Assembly: GCA_032719365.1 (NCBI GenBank) | Contig: CM064870.1 | Location: 42,006,194 to 42,070,193 of the forward strand | Reading direction: 5' to 3' | Length of the DNA: 64,000 nt | Source: Prinsepia uniflora | Taxonomy: Eukaryota; Streptophyta; Magnoliopsida; Rosales; Rosaceae | In this document: positions 11,423-22,949 of the stretch, piece after piece | How positions within the stretch are numbered: position 1 is the first letter of the stretch | How the letters are laid out: every line of letters starts with the position of its first letter | The notes under the pieces: model-generated | Seen by the model: the letters and a program-made list of their open reading frames with translations, nothing else | What the model was told of the DNA's origin: nothing | Databases searched by the model: none | Translations under genes and position numbers: made by a program

Positions 11423-14400
11423 TGTAACGACCCGTCCCGAATATTCGGATTAAATATTAATTAATTATGGTTTAGAATGACTAATCTGGGATTAGTTGAG
11501 TGAAATCGGACGAAATGTGCAAAATGGCCATTTTGCCCTTGGGCGTGGGCAAACTATTAACTTTTTGATCGGGCGGTCAAACGGACTTTGACCGATACCG
11601 TGACGTAGTTCAGGACGTCACGAGTTCATAGACAGGTGGCACGTTCGATTTCGACGTTCGAGGAAGAAGTTATGACGTTCGGAAGTCGATGGGGTATTTT
11701 GGTAATTTGGTTGGAAAGGGGCCAAATGTTGACTTTTGACCCGGGAGGTCCAATGGACGAGGGCCAAAGACCGTTACCTAGAGCGAGTCGATACGAATCC
11801 GTAGACTGGCGGTATGCCGAAATCGGAGGTTCGATGACGAAGTTGTTGTCACGGGAACGAAATCGATTAACCAAACGAACCGAGATTTCGATTAAAATAT
11901 TATTAAAATATGGAAGAGTGATCAGTGTTGGTAGACACTTGGATGAGTGACAAGTGTCACTCATCACTTGATTGAGGCCCTAATTTGTGGAACATGTTTC
12001 CCTTAATCTGTTTTTAATCATCCTTCATCATTCCTAATTATCACTATCTTTCATCATTCTTCATCAGCCATCTTCTTCTTTCTTTGAACCGTGAAGGAAG
12101 TAAGAAACAGAGCATGAGAGATGAGAGACTTGTGTCTTCTCCCACAACTGATTTTGAGAGGAAAACTGAGAGATTAAGGAGACTAAGTTATCAGGGGAAA
12201 CACGAGGGACAGAGAGAGGGGAACTGGAAACAAAATCGAAAAATTTGAGTTTTGGGGTGAAAATTCGATATTCAAATTGTGAGCCTTGAAGATCGAAATT
12301 GAAGCTTGAGTTAGCTTCCTAAGGTCATTACGAGTCGATCCACATCAAGAATGAAGAAAATTGTTGGCTAATTGGCTCTGAACGGACCTGACGACGGTGA
12401 GAAAAATCGAAGGTTGGGTCGTGATTCTAGAGGAATTAAACGATGAAATTGAACTCGAAAATGAGTTTCTCATGGTCCAATAAAGCTTCTGAGTGGATCA
12501 ATTGGAAGAAATCAGATGGCATTGATGAAATTCGAAGCAGGGACAGTACCCAAGTGTTCTTCGATGTTCATCTTCGAATCGTTTGATTTGAGGTAAGGGT
12601 TTGTAAAATTAAGATTACAGAACTGTAATTGGACTTAAAACGAAGCTGTTTGAATGTTCAATTGAAAGAGTTGAGGTTGAATTGACAGAGAACTGGTCGG
12701 GTCGTCTCGGGGGTTGCAGGACTCGAATTGCAGAGAAAACGGGTTGGGACGATGACACTGTAGCAGGCACGGGGTTTCACGCGCAACCACTCACGGCGGC
12801 ACGTGACGGCGCGTGGGCACGAATCTCGAGGTGAGGTCAACATGACTTTTGTCCTATCTAATGTAACGAACATTTTAGGATTGGTTTCGTGTCGATCGGA
12901 CACCGTTTCGATATTGTTCGGGACGTCCGAAGGTTTTGAATCGAGTTTGAAAATAGTTTAAAATTTGGGAAAATTACGGGACTTTAACAGGAGGTTAATG
13001 AAGAGGTTAGTGACCCTCTAATGTGATTTGGACAGGTTTGGAAGTCCCGGTGATAGTGGTATGGCCCGGGAAGGCCTATGGCACGCGTATTGAGGCGCAT
13101 CGTTGGACAGTCTGTGAGTGGACTTTGGTTTTATAAATTATATGCATGCTTAACGGTTTTATATGTTTTATATACGTGATTTCGATTATGATGATTGTGA
13201 TTATTGATTTCACGTATGTTGCACGTATTTCGAGATATTTTCTGTATTGCACGTATATCGAGGCTGACAGTTTTATTATGGTATTACGTGCTTGTGGTTT
13301 CATGAATAATATGATGAAATAGTTTTGAAATGAGAAAGATGAACTCGGGCTTGAGGCCCAATTATTTTGGAAACCTCGGACTTGGAGTCCATTTGAGTTA
13401 CGTAATCGGGCCGGGGGCCCAGTTGCTTGATGAAATCGAGCCAGGGGCCCAGTTGTTTACGAAATCGGGCTGAGACCCATTTGAGTTATATTATCGGGCC
13501 AGGGGCCCAATTGATTTACGAATTCGGGTCGTGGGCCCAGTGGTTTACATAATCGGGCATGAGGCCCAATTGGGTTATAAATGTCATTTCGCGTCTGGGA
13601 CCCTATGTTTCATAAATGTGATTTCGGGTCTGGGACCCTATGTTTCATAAACGTGATTTCGGTTAGGGGATCCTAAATGAAATTTTGATGTTTTTTGGAG
13701 ATTTCGGGCAGGGCCCATTGAATGTTGTGAAATGATTTGATAAAACTGTTTTCCATATACCATCTTGATACGAGGATATGTGATGGTCTCCTCCAGGTGT
13801 TTGGGACACTGGGGAAGTCACGGTGCATTGCATGCGAGGGGTCATTGTACTGAGCTACCGGACCGTATAGTGACTCAGGTGCAGGATTGCTATGATTAGA
13901 CGTCTGGGACGTCAGACATCTGGGATGTCAGAGATATTGACCCGGAGAGACCCTGGGCAGCACGCGTTGCTTATTATACCGTGAGATATGACGTCAGGGA
14001 CGTCAAGCATCTGGGATGCTAGGCATCTAGGATGCCGGAGATGGTTATGTGGTAAATATGGACTATTGGATCTATGAAATGGTTTTCGGTTGGATTTGTG
14101 TTTATGGATTTGGGTAGTGGCCCACTTGGTTTTGTATTTACGGATTTGGTATTCTATAATTTTGGGCTAAGTTCCCAAACTTGGTTTTGAATTACGGTTT
14201 TGGGGCTAAGGCCCTAATAGCTTGGTTGAGTAAATGTTTTGATTACTGGTTTTCGATGCATGCATACGTTTTAATGAAGGGTATAAATGTCTTGTGAAAT
14301 GTGTTTATTGAACTTAATGATTTTCGTCCACTCACAGCTTTTGGTTGTTTTTAATGCCCTTCAGGTTGATCACGGATGCGACTGCAGCAGAGACTGGGAC

Positions 14401-14539
14401 ATCGCATACCTCCTTCATCGATCCTTGCGCACTCTGGAAGCCCCGTTTGGGAAGTGGCATTAGGTTATCCCTTGTCTGACACTTTGTGTTAGATGGTAGC
14501 ATGGCACATTCCCGGGGGGGATTGGGATGGGTCGTGTCA
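11423..14539 (+). mobile_element. Tekay-like solo LTR (3.1 kb) in the MULE transposase
   Basis: The element starts TGTAACGACCCGTCCC, ends GGGATGGGTCGTGTCA, and is flanked by the 5-bp duplication TGGAA (11,418-11,422 and 14,540-14,544). The transposase reading frame continues across it, confirming a clean insertion. No internal domain, primer-binding site or second LTR is present, so it is a solo LTR left by intra-element recombination. It contains a tandem array of GGGC...GCCC units (13,340-13,650) and five short hairpins (13,899-14,036). A CpG-rich block lies near 12,770-12,815. No protein-coding region was recognised. Confidence 0.95.
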
Positions 14540-14936
14540 TGGAAGTGGTTTTTAGAGATTTTGCAACATGGCTTGGTACTCTAAAACAATCATGGGTTTT
14601 TGTTGATGACAGACAAGTAGAAGGGGTTGCTAGAGGCGGTTGGTCAGGTTTTCCCCAATGCGGAGCACTGTCATTGCCTTAGGCACTTGTATGAAAACTT
14701 CAACAAAACTTATAGAAGGATGGCTTTGAGGGAACAGATGGATAATATTGCAAGGGCCACTACCATTCCCTGGTATCAAGAAGAAATGAGTAGGATGGAA
14801 AAGCTTAGTCCCAGGGCAGCCCAAAGGTTAAGTGAACAAGATCCCAGGCAGTGGTGCAGGTCCCATTTCCAAACTAATTTCAAATGCACATTCTGCTAAA
14901 CAACCTATCTCAAGCATTCAACAAAGCCCTAGTACC

Positions 14937-16467
14937 TGATAGAGATTTTACCAAGCACAAAAGATGTACAAGGCAAAACCTCTACGTGTAATAAACTTTG
15001 CAAGCACACAAAACGTGTAGATAGTATAGATGCAAGCAAAGGTTGATCCCACGAAGACTTGCTCAATGATATCCAATTCGTTTTAACTCAATTGACTTAA
15101 GTGGAGTAATTAAAATGCAATGGGGGGTTTGTTACGTTGAATGAATGTAAGTAAATTAACTAATAATAACTAACTAAGTCGAGCTAGGGTTTCTATCCAC
15201 CTTTACCAATTATAGTTCCGTTAGATTTCCTTGATTAGATTACTATGCATGTATCTGAATTAAGTGCCCGTGCAGGGGTCCGGCTAAGGCTCACCCCACA
15301 CATATTATCTTCTATTAGATTGCATGTTTAAGCGTGATGTGCCCGCCCTTAAACAACTATTACTGATGGTGCATGATAATGCATGAAACATAAAGAAGAT
15401 TTAATGACACTACACTATCCCTAGAAAAGTGATGTGCAGACCGAGGAATTCAGGAGTTTAGAATACGAATAAGATTCCCCCTCTTAAACATGATGCCATA
15501 AATTGCAGGGTGAACACAAATATCGAAGTGATCCGTCAAGCAATTACATCGACAATTATACACAAATAAGGTAGCTAAACTTACAAGCATAAATTGAGTT
15601 CATGAAGCGCAGTAATCCAACAAAGCCAAGCATACATAACAATCACAATCAAGAGCAAGAAATCAAACACGAACTAACATGGCTAGGGCTTCAAGTAACC
15701 CTAGCCCTAATTACACTACTCAAACATTATTGAATAAACAAATAACATAATTAAATGCATAAGAAACATAAAACGGTAAAAGAATAAATAAACACAAATA
15801 CGAAAGAATAGTAAGGAGTATGAAAAGGGGCTCAAACACTCTTCTTCTCCCAAGCCTCACATCCTCCTTAGCACAAGTTTGAATCCAAAAGCATAAAACA
15901 ATTATAAAATGCGGCTAACTATGTATATAAACTGAGTATAAATTTTGACAGAGTTTTGGGACCTAGGAAAGTAAATTCGGCCCCCCTTACAATAAACCCT
16001 AATGGCCTTATTTATAAGAGAATAAGTAATCCTCTTAAAAATATGAGTTTTTAATTAAATTCTATAAGGAAAAGGCTTCCTAATTAATTAAGAAATCTAA
16101 TTAAAACCTTTCCTACAAGTAAAGGAATTCAAAATAAGAATATCAAAGGAAGTAGGACTAAAATCCTTATACAATATGGAGAATAAATATGGAAGGAACT
16201 TGAAAATAACCTAAAAATTGAAGGAAATCCGGAATTAAAGCTGCTGGAACCTTCCTATGCAATCTTCTTTCCTTCATAACTTCTTCGTTTCAACTCCAAT
16301 TTAAGTGATTCTTTCGCTCAAATTCTCATAATTCCAAGCTCTATTTGATCTACATATTTCTCACAAAATATATTATTTTCTCCAATTGAATAGAACGAAA
16401 TATTAACAAAACATACGTAAAAGGGTATTAAATCATGGATAAAACATGCATAAATTATGACCTATCA
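14937..16467 (-). repeat. 3' LTR of the minus-strand Athila-like element
   Basis: This 1,531-bp LTR has perfect 6-bp inverted ends (TGATAG...CTATCA). On the minus strand a TATAAATA box lies at about 16,006-16,013, a plausible transcription start signal. It pairs with 19,348-20,770. Confidence 0.92.
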
Positions 16468-18363
16468 AATACCCCCAAACCTATCTTTTGCTAGTCCTCG
16501 AGCAAAACACAAAACAAAAGACTCGATCTAGTTAAGATAAGCATTTAAACCTCTAGGTTAACCTAGTAGGAGGAGTTTTGTCTCATGAGGGTTATAGCAG
16601 CACGATACCCACAAACGTTTTACTTAACACAAACGACGCTAGAAATCATGCATCAACAAATTAATAAGAATCAAGAATAGAAAACAAACTCACACAAACC
16701 AAGAAACATGCCATAACCGTGAACTCAAGGTGTCAAGTGTTTATACCAATATCTCAAATGATCAAACTAGAAAACAACGTCATCTAAACACCCTAGAAAG
16801 ATTTCGCCTCAACTCTAATCCTCACTTGGCATCACTCAATATGCTCAAGAATCCTAAGGCTTTCACTCAGCAAGCATATGTGAAGAGTTTATGTAAAGAA
16901 AATCAAGTTAATCACATATGGATTTCAATGAAGAGAAGCACTTTATCTGAAAATATGATCTCACGAAGGAATTGAAGTTTAAGAACAGAGATACGTACCT
17001 TAATCCTTTGCATAACCATTCATAAGATCAATAGGTCTTCATTCACGGGTTGTAATGAGGCTAGGTTCTTGATTTAAGAAAGAAAAGTTGGAATTCAAAG
17101 AACCTAAACCGCATCAAGGCATGAGAAGTCATGACTCAGACCTTGAGTAATAGATGATAAAACCTGCTTAAGCTCACAACAATGCTCTAATTGAGGTACT
17201 TGACTCACTTGACTCAACTCAAAGTTCATTACTCTTTGTTTTCTTTTCTTTTTTTTCACAATTTTTTTTTCTTATTTTTTTCTTTTCACTAATGAACTTG
17301 ATACATTTTTGTTTATATGAGCCGAGCCAAGATAATGCAATAACTTCCTCAATTTACAAATAAACGAGTGATCTTTTCCATTCAAGCATACTTCCATCAC
17401 ATGAGTATATGTAGCACAAAACATCAACATATTTCCTCCTTACCATGAATCTCATTTGATGCAACCTTGACACAAGTTTAGATTATAGGGTGTAGCCATT
17501 ATGAACGGTTTAAAACTTAGTTAAGTCATATTGTAGGTGAAGAACAAAACAGCTAAGTGTTTGGCTTCAAAGGGGCTTAGGGAGCATGCAATTTGGACAG
17601 GGAAAATAAAGGCCTTTAAGAGCTAAAACACACATAGCCTATAGCACATCTCATAAACAATCATACATCAAATCAAGAGCATCCAATAGATATGGTTCCT
17701 TAAACATCAATGCAAATAAAAAGAGATCATGCAATTATGAACAAAGTGATGAGTGTTTGAGAGTAGAAACATGTAGATCACTCAGAAATAACAAAAATCT
17801 CACAATGGTAGTCTCCACTAATTTTCTAAGTATGCTCAAATTCAATTGTTTTGGTTGCTTAATCACTTGATTATGGTATCGTGAAGTGCAAGTGTGAGTT
17901 CAATGGAAATGACAATGATTCTTAGTAAGTACAAGCAATTATCATGTTCTATACATTCATATTAACATGTTTAGGCATAAAAACTAGCATCACAAAACAA
18001 AAAAAAAAGCAAAGAATGCAAAACAAAAAACAGCAAGGAAATAAGAGCAGAAAAAAAAAAACAGCAAACATTTCAAAACAGAAACTGAGTTGTGTACCCC
18101 TAAACTTAAGTCCAATACCCCCAAACCTAAATGAAACATTGTCCTCAATGTTTTGAGCATAAAAGGAAAACAAAATCATGAGTTAGAAGGTAAAAAACGT
18201 CCATATGAAAGAGGGAACAAAGCAGGGCAAAGTTGAGCACCTAGGATGCTTGCGGTCCAAGAAGCACTTGAAGGGCTCCAAATCTAGCCCTCCTTTAGTG
18301 GTATCTTGCCTGCAACATAAATGAATTGATTAGTTCTACAAGTAGAAATCCACTTCCTAGACT
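16468..18363 (-). other. non-coding interior of the Athila-like element
   Basis: No gene was recognised here. Two purine-rich tracts occur on the minus strand: one directly beside the left LTR, preceded by the TTGCTCGAGGACTAGCAAA motif shared with the Athila 3' end at 8,385-8,400, and one near 18,105-18,150. T-rich and A-rich low-complexity runs lie at 17,240-17,290 and 17,995-18,065. Confidence 0.7.
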
Positions 18364-19260
18364 TTAACATTTCAGGGAACAAGTACATTTGAATGTAAGT
18401 AAAAACTGCTTGATCCCAATAGATAAGTAAGCATAATGATCGAAGTATGGGGGCCATGGAGGGTCTTTGGGTTGCTTGGGCCGTGGCCTTGAGCCTTGGG
18501 TGGAGTTGAATGTCTCAAAGGTGCATACCACCATCTTGATACTTGCTTCATCTTGCCTCCTACAAGTATCATTAAACCTGCACAAACCATTAGGCACAAC
18601 ATCAAATTTCTCACCAAAACAACTAAATTGAGTAAGGAACTTAAATGGTGAAGATAAGGATAAGGAAGGCCCTGGAAAAGTAAGGATAAGAGGTGTTTGA
18701 GGACTTGAGGCAGCAAGGATAGGTGCTGGAATTTCAGGGACCTCGGCCAAAACTTGGTACAATGCTTGCGGGTTTGGTTCTATTTCATGAACATCAAGAG
18801 CATGACCCGAGGTGCATTCATTGGTACTGTCCGTGGGTGGTAAGGGTACATACACATCATTATCCTCATCATCCCAATCGGGCTCCCAAAGAAGTTTAAG
18901 TCGAAGGTGCTCTAATTCCTTGTCCTCTAAGAGGGCTTCCCGTAGTGTTCTTTGAGATCTGGCCTCGTTTAGTGCATCCCGAATTGTTTTTTTGAGGTCG
19001 AGCAGGGCTAGGATCCAAAGGAGGAGGAGTCCAAGTGCAGGGTGATGGTTCACTCCATTCGTTGTGGTATGGCTCCATATAGGGCTGATTGTAAGGCTCA
19101 TGCATGTACATGCAATCTTGGGGGTATGCACATCCCCCTTGATGACTTGGAACCGAAGGAACATTTGCATAGGGCTCATAGGCCCAACCTTGAGAAGAAT
19201 AATAGCTATTCCATGGTACCTAGACACATAACAAAAATAAAACCAAAAAGTTATATACAA
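18364..19260 (-). CDS. unrecognised open frame in gag position of the Athila-like element
   Basis: A 298-codon frame sits just downstream of the minus-strand primer-binding site, where gag would be expected. I do not recognise a capsid or zinc knuckle. What can be seen is a charged helical segment (LNEARSQRTLREALLEDKELEHLRLKL in two parts, about residues 92-120), an acidic segment (DWDDEDNDVYVPLPPTD), and a Pro/Ser-rich stretch. Part of the upstream coding sense may lie in another frame, where 18,896-19,111 gives a Tyr/Pro/Glu-rich sequence (PYNQPYMEPYHNEW), which suggests a frameshift near 18,990. It could be a degenerate gag or a family-specific protein. Real translation is uncertain. Confidence 0.35.
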   Translation of the reverse strand: MYITFWFYFCYVSRYHGIAIILLKVGPMSPMQMFLRFQVIKGDVHTPKIACTCMSLTISPIWSHTTTNGVNHHPALGLLLLWILALLDLKKTIRDALNEARSQRTLREALLEDKELEHLRLKLLWEPDWDDEDNDVYVPLPPTDSTNECTSGHALDVHEIEPNPQALYQVLAEVPEIPAPILAASSPQTPLILTFPGPSLSLSSPFKFLTQFSCFGEKFDVVPNGLCRFNDTCRRQDEASIKMVVCTFETFNSTQGSRPRPKQPKDPPWPPYFDHYAYLSIGIKQFLLTFKCTCSLKC

Positions 19261-19323
19261 AATAAAAAAGAAAAACCACTAAGTCAAAGGAATCAAATAA
19301 AATGGACACCGTTGAGGAACAAG

Positions 19324-19341
19324 TCCCCGGCAACGATGCCA
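19324..19341 (-). promoter_or_regulatory. primer-binding site, tRNA-Asp type
   Basis: The reverse complement reads TGGCATCGTTGCCGGGGA, a close match to the 3' end complement of plant tRNA-Asp used by Athila/Tat-group retrotransposons. It sits 6 nt from the LTR and sets the element's orientation as minus. Confidence 0.85.
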
Positions 19342-19347
19342 AAAACT

Positions 19348-20770
19348 TAATAGAGATTTTACCAAGCACAAAAGATGTAGTAGGCAAAACCTCTACGTGT
19401 AATAAACTTTGTAACCGCACAAGACGTGTAGATAGTATAGATGCAAGCAAAGGTCGATCCCACGAAGACTTGCTCAATGATATCCAATTCGTTTTAACTT
19501 AATTGACTTAAGTGGAGTAATTAAAATGCAAAGGGGGGTTTGTTACGTTAAATGAATGTAAGTAAATTAACTAATAATAACTAACTAAGTCGAGCTAGGG
19601 TTTCTATCCACCTTTACCAATTATAGTTCCGTTAGATGTCCTTGATTAGATTACTATCCATGTATCTGAATTAAGTGCCCGTGCAGGGGTCCGGCTAAGG
19701 CTCACCCCACACATATTATCTTCTATTAGATTGCATGTTTAAGAGTGATGTGCCTGCCCTTAAACAACTATTACCAATGGTGCGTGATAATTCATGAAAC
19801 ATAAAGATGATTTAATGACACTACACTATCCCTAGAAAAGTGATGTGCAGACCTAGGAAGTCATGAGTTTAGATTACGAATAAGATTCCCCTCTTAAACG
19901 TGATGCCATAAATTGCAGGGTGAACACAAACATTGAGGTGATCCGTCAAGCAATTACATCGACAATTATACACAAATAAGGTAGCTAAACTTATAAGCAT
20001 AAATTGAGTTCATGAAGCGCAGTAATCCAACAAATCCAGGCATACGTAACAATCATAATCAAGAGCAAGAAATCAAACACGAACTAACATGGCTAGGGCT
20101 TCAAGCAACCCTAGCCCTAATTACACTACTCAAACATTATTGAATAAACAAATAACATAATTAAATGCATAAGAAACATAAAACGATAAAAGAATAAATA
20201 AACAAAAATAAGAAAGAATAGCAAGGAGTAGGAAAAGGGGCTCAAACACTCTTCTTCTCCCAAGCCTCACGTCCTCCTTAGCACAAGCTTGAATCCAAAA
20301 GCATAAAACAGTTATAAAATACGGCTAACTATGTATATAAACTGAGTATGAATTTTGACAGAGTTTTGGGACCTAGGAAGGTAAATTCGGCCCCCCTTAC
20401 AATAATCCCTAATGCCCCTATTTATCAGAGAATAAGTAATCCTCTTAAAAATAGGAGTTTTTAATTAAATTCTATAAGGAAAAGGCTTCCTAATTAAGTA
20501 AGAAATCTAATTAAAACATTTCCTACAAGTAAAGGAATTCAAAATAAGAATATAAAAGGAAGTAGGACTAAAATCCCTATACAATATGGAGAATAAATGT
20601 GGAAGGAACTTGAAAATAACCTAAAAATAAGGAAATCCGGAATTAAAGCTGCTGGAACCGTCCTATGCAATCTTCTTTCCTTCATAACTTCTTTGTTTCA
20701 ACTTCGATTTAGGTGATTCTTTCGCTGAAATTCTCATAATTCCAAGCTCTATTTGATCTACACATTTCTT
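19348..20770 (-). repeat. 5' LTR of the minus-strand Athila-like element, truncated
   Basis: This is homologous to 14,937-16,467 with scattered substitutions and small indels. The first base pair step changed from TGATAG to TAATAG, and about 115 bp at the right end are missing, so transcription from this LTR is unlikely. Confidence 0.88.
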
Positions 20771-21345
20771 AGAAGATTATAAGAAGAAAGGGCAGAGGTT
20801 GATCCCTACACATTGTAGGGATAACATATTTGAGGTCTTCCATCCATTTGGTAGACGATTTTCATTGGACCTCAATCGTCGTACTTTCTCTTGCAGAAGG
20901 TTCAACTTAAATGGGATACCCTGCCCACATGCATGTAGTTGCAATAAGCCGCAATAAGGGCAATCCAGAGCTGTTTGTACATCAATGTTACCATTTAGAG
21001 GCCTATACAAAGGCATATGAGAGGATCATCCATCTTGTCCCCAGGGGAGACAAATGGGAGAAAGTAAGTGCCCCAATATTGAAGCCTCTTATGTATCACA
21101 AGCAGCCCGGGAGACCTAAGATGAAAAGGAAAAGGGGCAAAATGATGGGACACCTCAAAATCCTAACAAGTACCCAAGATATCATTCTATACTCAGATGT
21201 CGTAATTGTGGGGTTGACAGACACAAGAGGAATGCATGTACACATCCAATGGACCCTAAAAAGGAAGTGAAGTTCAGGCGTACGCAACAAAGGAGGAAAG
21301 AAAGAGAGGCAAACAAAGCTACATGGTCTGGAAATTTGGATAAGT

Positions 21346-22306
21346 AACCAGTAAGTGCTCACTACCTCATCTAGTACTTGTTCAATTGATGTTGAATTCA
21401 TGCTGAATTGAGTGATACTGATGTTTACTTGCTGTTGAAAATCTTTGTGAATTGATTATGATACTGATGTTTATTTGGTGCTGAATTGGGATACTGAATA
21501 TAATATTTTGTTCGCATTTTGTGTTCATGTCAAGAGAGGGAAGATGTCCTCCCAGCCTGCAGCGTTGTAGTCCTGCTAGCCTGCAGCAGTTTATTCCTCC
21601 CAAACTGATTCAAAACAGCAACCAAAATTGAGCCCTCATTGGACACAAACTAGACTGAAGAGGGCCGAAGCTAAACCACGGTCTCAACCAAACTCCTCCC
21701 AGTCTGCAGAGTCATCACAGCCTATAGAGTCATCACAGCTTGCAGAGTCCTCCCACCCTACAGAGGAAGGTCAAGTTGGCAGCTCTAAGCCAAAGAAATT
21801 CAAATCACCTGTCAAGGCAAATCCAAAGCCAAAGACAATCCTACCAAAGCCAAAGAGAAGCCAAGCAACAAAGATTGGCTGAAGAGGGCAAGGGAACTTC
21901 TGCTCCCTTGGCATCATTAGTGGATCATTTTGTAACATACAGTTTTTAATCTTTCTTTTATGAATTTGGAACCATGTAGTGCAATAGGATGAAGTAACCG
22001 TTTTGTAATGATCAACTAATCCTTTAGTAATGGTCAAGTAATCACTTTGCCATGGTTGGATCCTTTTGTAATGATCAGTATTTTTGTAATGTATAGGGTC
22101 CTTTTGTAATGGTCAACCTGCTCACTTTTTAATGCTCAAATGTGTTTTATGCTTAAATTTCCACAAGTGGATTCATGCTTAATCCATATGTCATTTCATT
22201 TGATAACAACAAAGATTGTCTAAATTCCACCATTTCATTACATTAAACCCTTCCAATACATCATAGCCTACATCATATAGGACACTTGCAACTTATACAA
22301 AGCAGA
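21346..22306 (+). other. MULE region between the two convergent genes
   Basis: A Ser/Gln/Pro/Lys-rich frame (21,628-21,882, with repeated ESSQ/AESS units and a lysine-rich end) resembles the low-complexity C-terminal tails of mudrA proteins. It may be the last exon of the transposase, although no clear splice junction was found. The stretch 21,890-22,306 is AT-rich, contains several TTTTGTAATG(A/G)TCAA-like repeats (about 22,000-22,110), and no gene. This is where both convergent transcripts would end. Confidence 0.5.
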
Positions 22307-22919
22307 CTAGTGCTTAATGACCCACACCACTTCAACCATTTTAACTAACCAATACAAAATACCTAACAGTACAACCAAAGCTATCACAAGGGCAATCCTA
22401 AGCTTAAACACCTTCATTTTCTCCTTCTTCAAGTGCTCTTCTCCTACATCTAGCTTCCTTATCAACCCTGGAATTATCTTTGTTGACCTTTTGTACATCT
22501 TGGGATCTAACCACTCCGAATAGTTACACCCTTTGGCATGAGAATTATAATCTCTAACCTGCAATATCACAACAAATCAAGAATTAGATATTAAAGCAAC
22601 ATCAATGAGCTTAGGGGTAGCAATCATCACATGCATAGAAGAAACTTCAAAATCTATCCTATACGAGCAACGAAGAAACATCATGGGCAACAATGCAAGT
22701 AGCAATATACCTTCAAACACAAATCCATACCTAATTTCGTCTGAAACTATAACTTACCCGACCATCTGGACAAACTAGAAACCACCTGCCTGGGTTATCG
22801 TCAGTCCATGATGTCTTCACTGTAGCCACCTTCCCACAAAGACATCTTCGTTGTTGCTCGCACCCTCCACTCTCATCCATATCGCGACCCAGACGCGGGG
22901 AAAACTTGCGATTTTCCAT
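22307..22919 (-). CDS. GRF-type zinc finger protein with C-terminal membrane helix (MULE passenger gene)
   Basis: Two exons on the minus strand, 22,919-22,758 and 22,558-22,307, are joined by an intron with GTAAGT donor and TTGCAG acceptor. They give an intact 137-residue protein. Residues 26-68 form a GRF zinc finger: CLCGK, TSWTDDNPGRWFLVC with its conserved NPGR, then CNYSEW. A charged helical stretch (GEEHLKKEKMK, about 93-103) precedes a hydrophobic membrane segment (about 108-122, IALVIALVVLLGILY). GRF fingers bind single-stranded nucleic acid in characterised proteins; the role of this plant version is not known. The gene lies inside the MULE, starts about 280 bp from the right inverted repeat and converges on the transposase gene, like mudrB in maize MuDR, but is unrelated in sequence. 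The frame is intact although the transposase is ruined. Confidence 0.8.
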
Positions 22920-22949
22920 TTCGTTTCACTTGGGCTTCACCTTCTTCTT

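Larger units (their letters stand above)
14937..20770 (-). mobile_element. Athila-like non-autonomous LTR retrotransposon (LARD type)
   Basis: The left LTR (14,937-16,467) starts TGATAG and ends CTATCA. The right LTR (19,348-about 20,770) is a close copy starting TAATAG and missing its last roughly 115 bp. Next to the right LTR is a reverse-complement primer-binding site, TGGCATCGTTGCCGGGGA (19,324-19,341). Next to the left LTR is a reverse-complement polypurine tract (CCCCCAAACCTA, 16,470 on). So the element reads on the minus strand. The 2.9 kb interior lacks protease, RT and integrase but keeps Athila-like spacer signatures (the reverse complement of TTGAGGACAATG...GGTTTGGGGGTATTGG near 18,105-18,150). 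The right truncation also removed some MULE sequence. Confidence 0.9.
9718..21345 (+). pseudogene. MuDR-type (mudrA-like) transposase, broken into three blocks
   Basis: Block 1 (9,718-11,422): the mudrA N-terminal region (SILELQDM, then a sheet-rich segment), a Glu-Pro repeat tract (9,965-10,150), an acidic stretch, a Lys-Gly repeat (10,370-10,470) after an in-frame TGA at 10,387, the plant MuDR DNA-binding domain (KFEDATTFREAVRKYSV, about 10,775-10,835), and the first catalytic region FLGLDACHIKG with SAVSVDANNGMFPVAYAVCE. A solo LTR interrupts it at 11,423. Block 2 (14,540-14,935): the rest of the DDE domain, with HCHCLRHLYENFN (the CLRH motif) and RQWCRSHF. A minus-strand retroelement interrupts that. 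Block 3 (about 20,772-21,345): the SWIM zinc finger (IPCPHAC), CYHLEAYTKAY, PGRPKMKRKRG and a C-terminal CRNCGVDRHKRNAC knuckle. Several additional stops and frameshifts make it non-functional. Confidence 0.92.
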
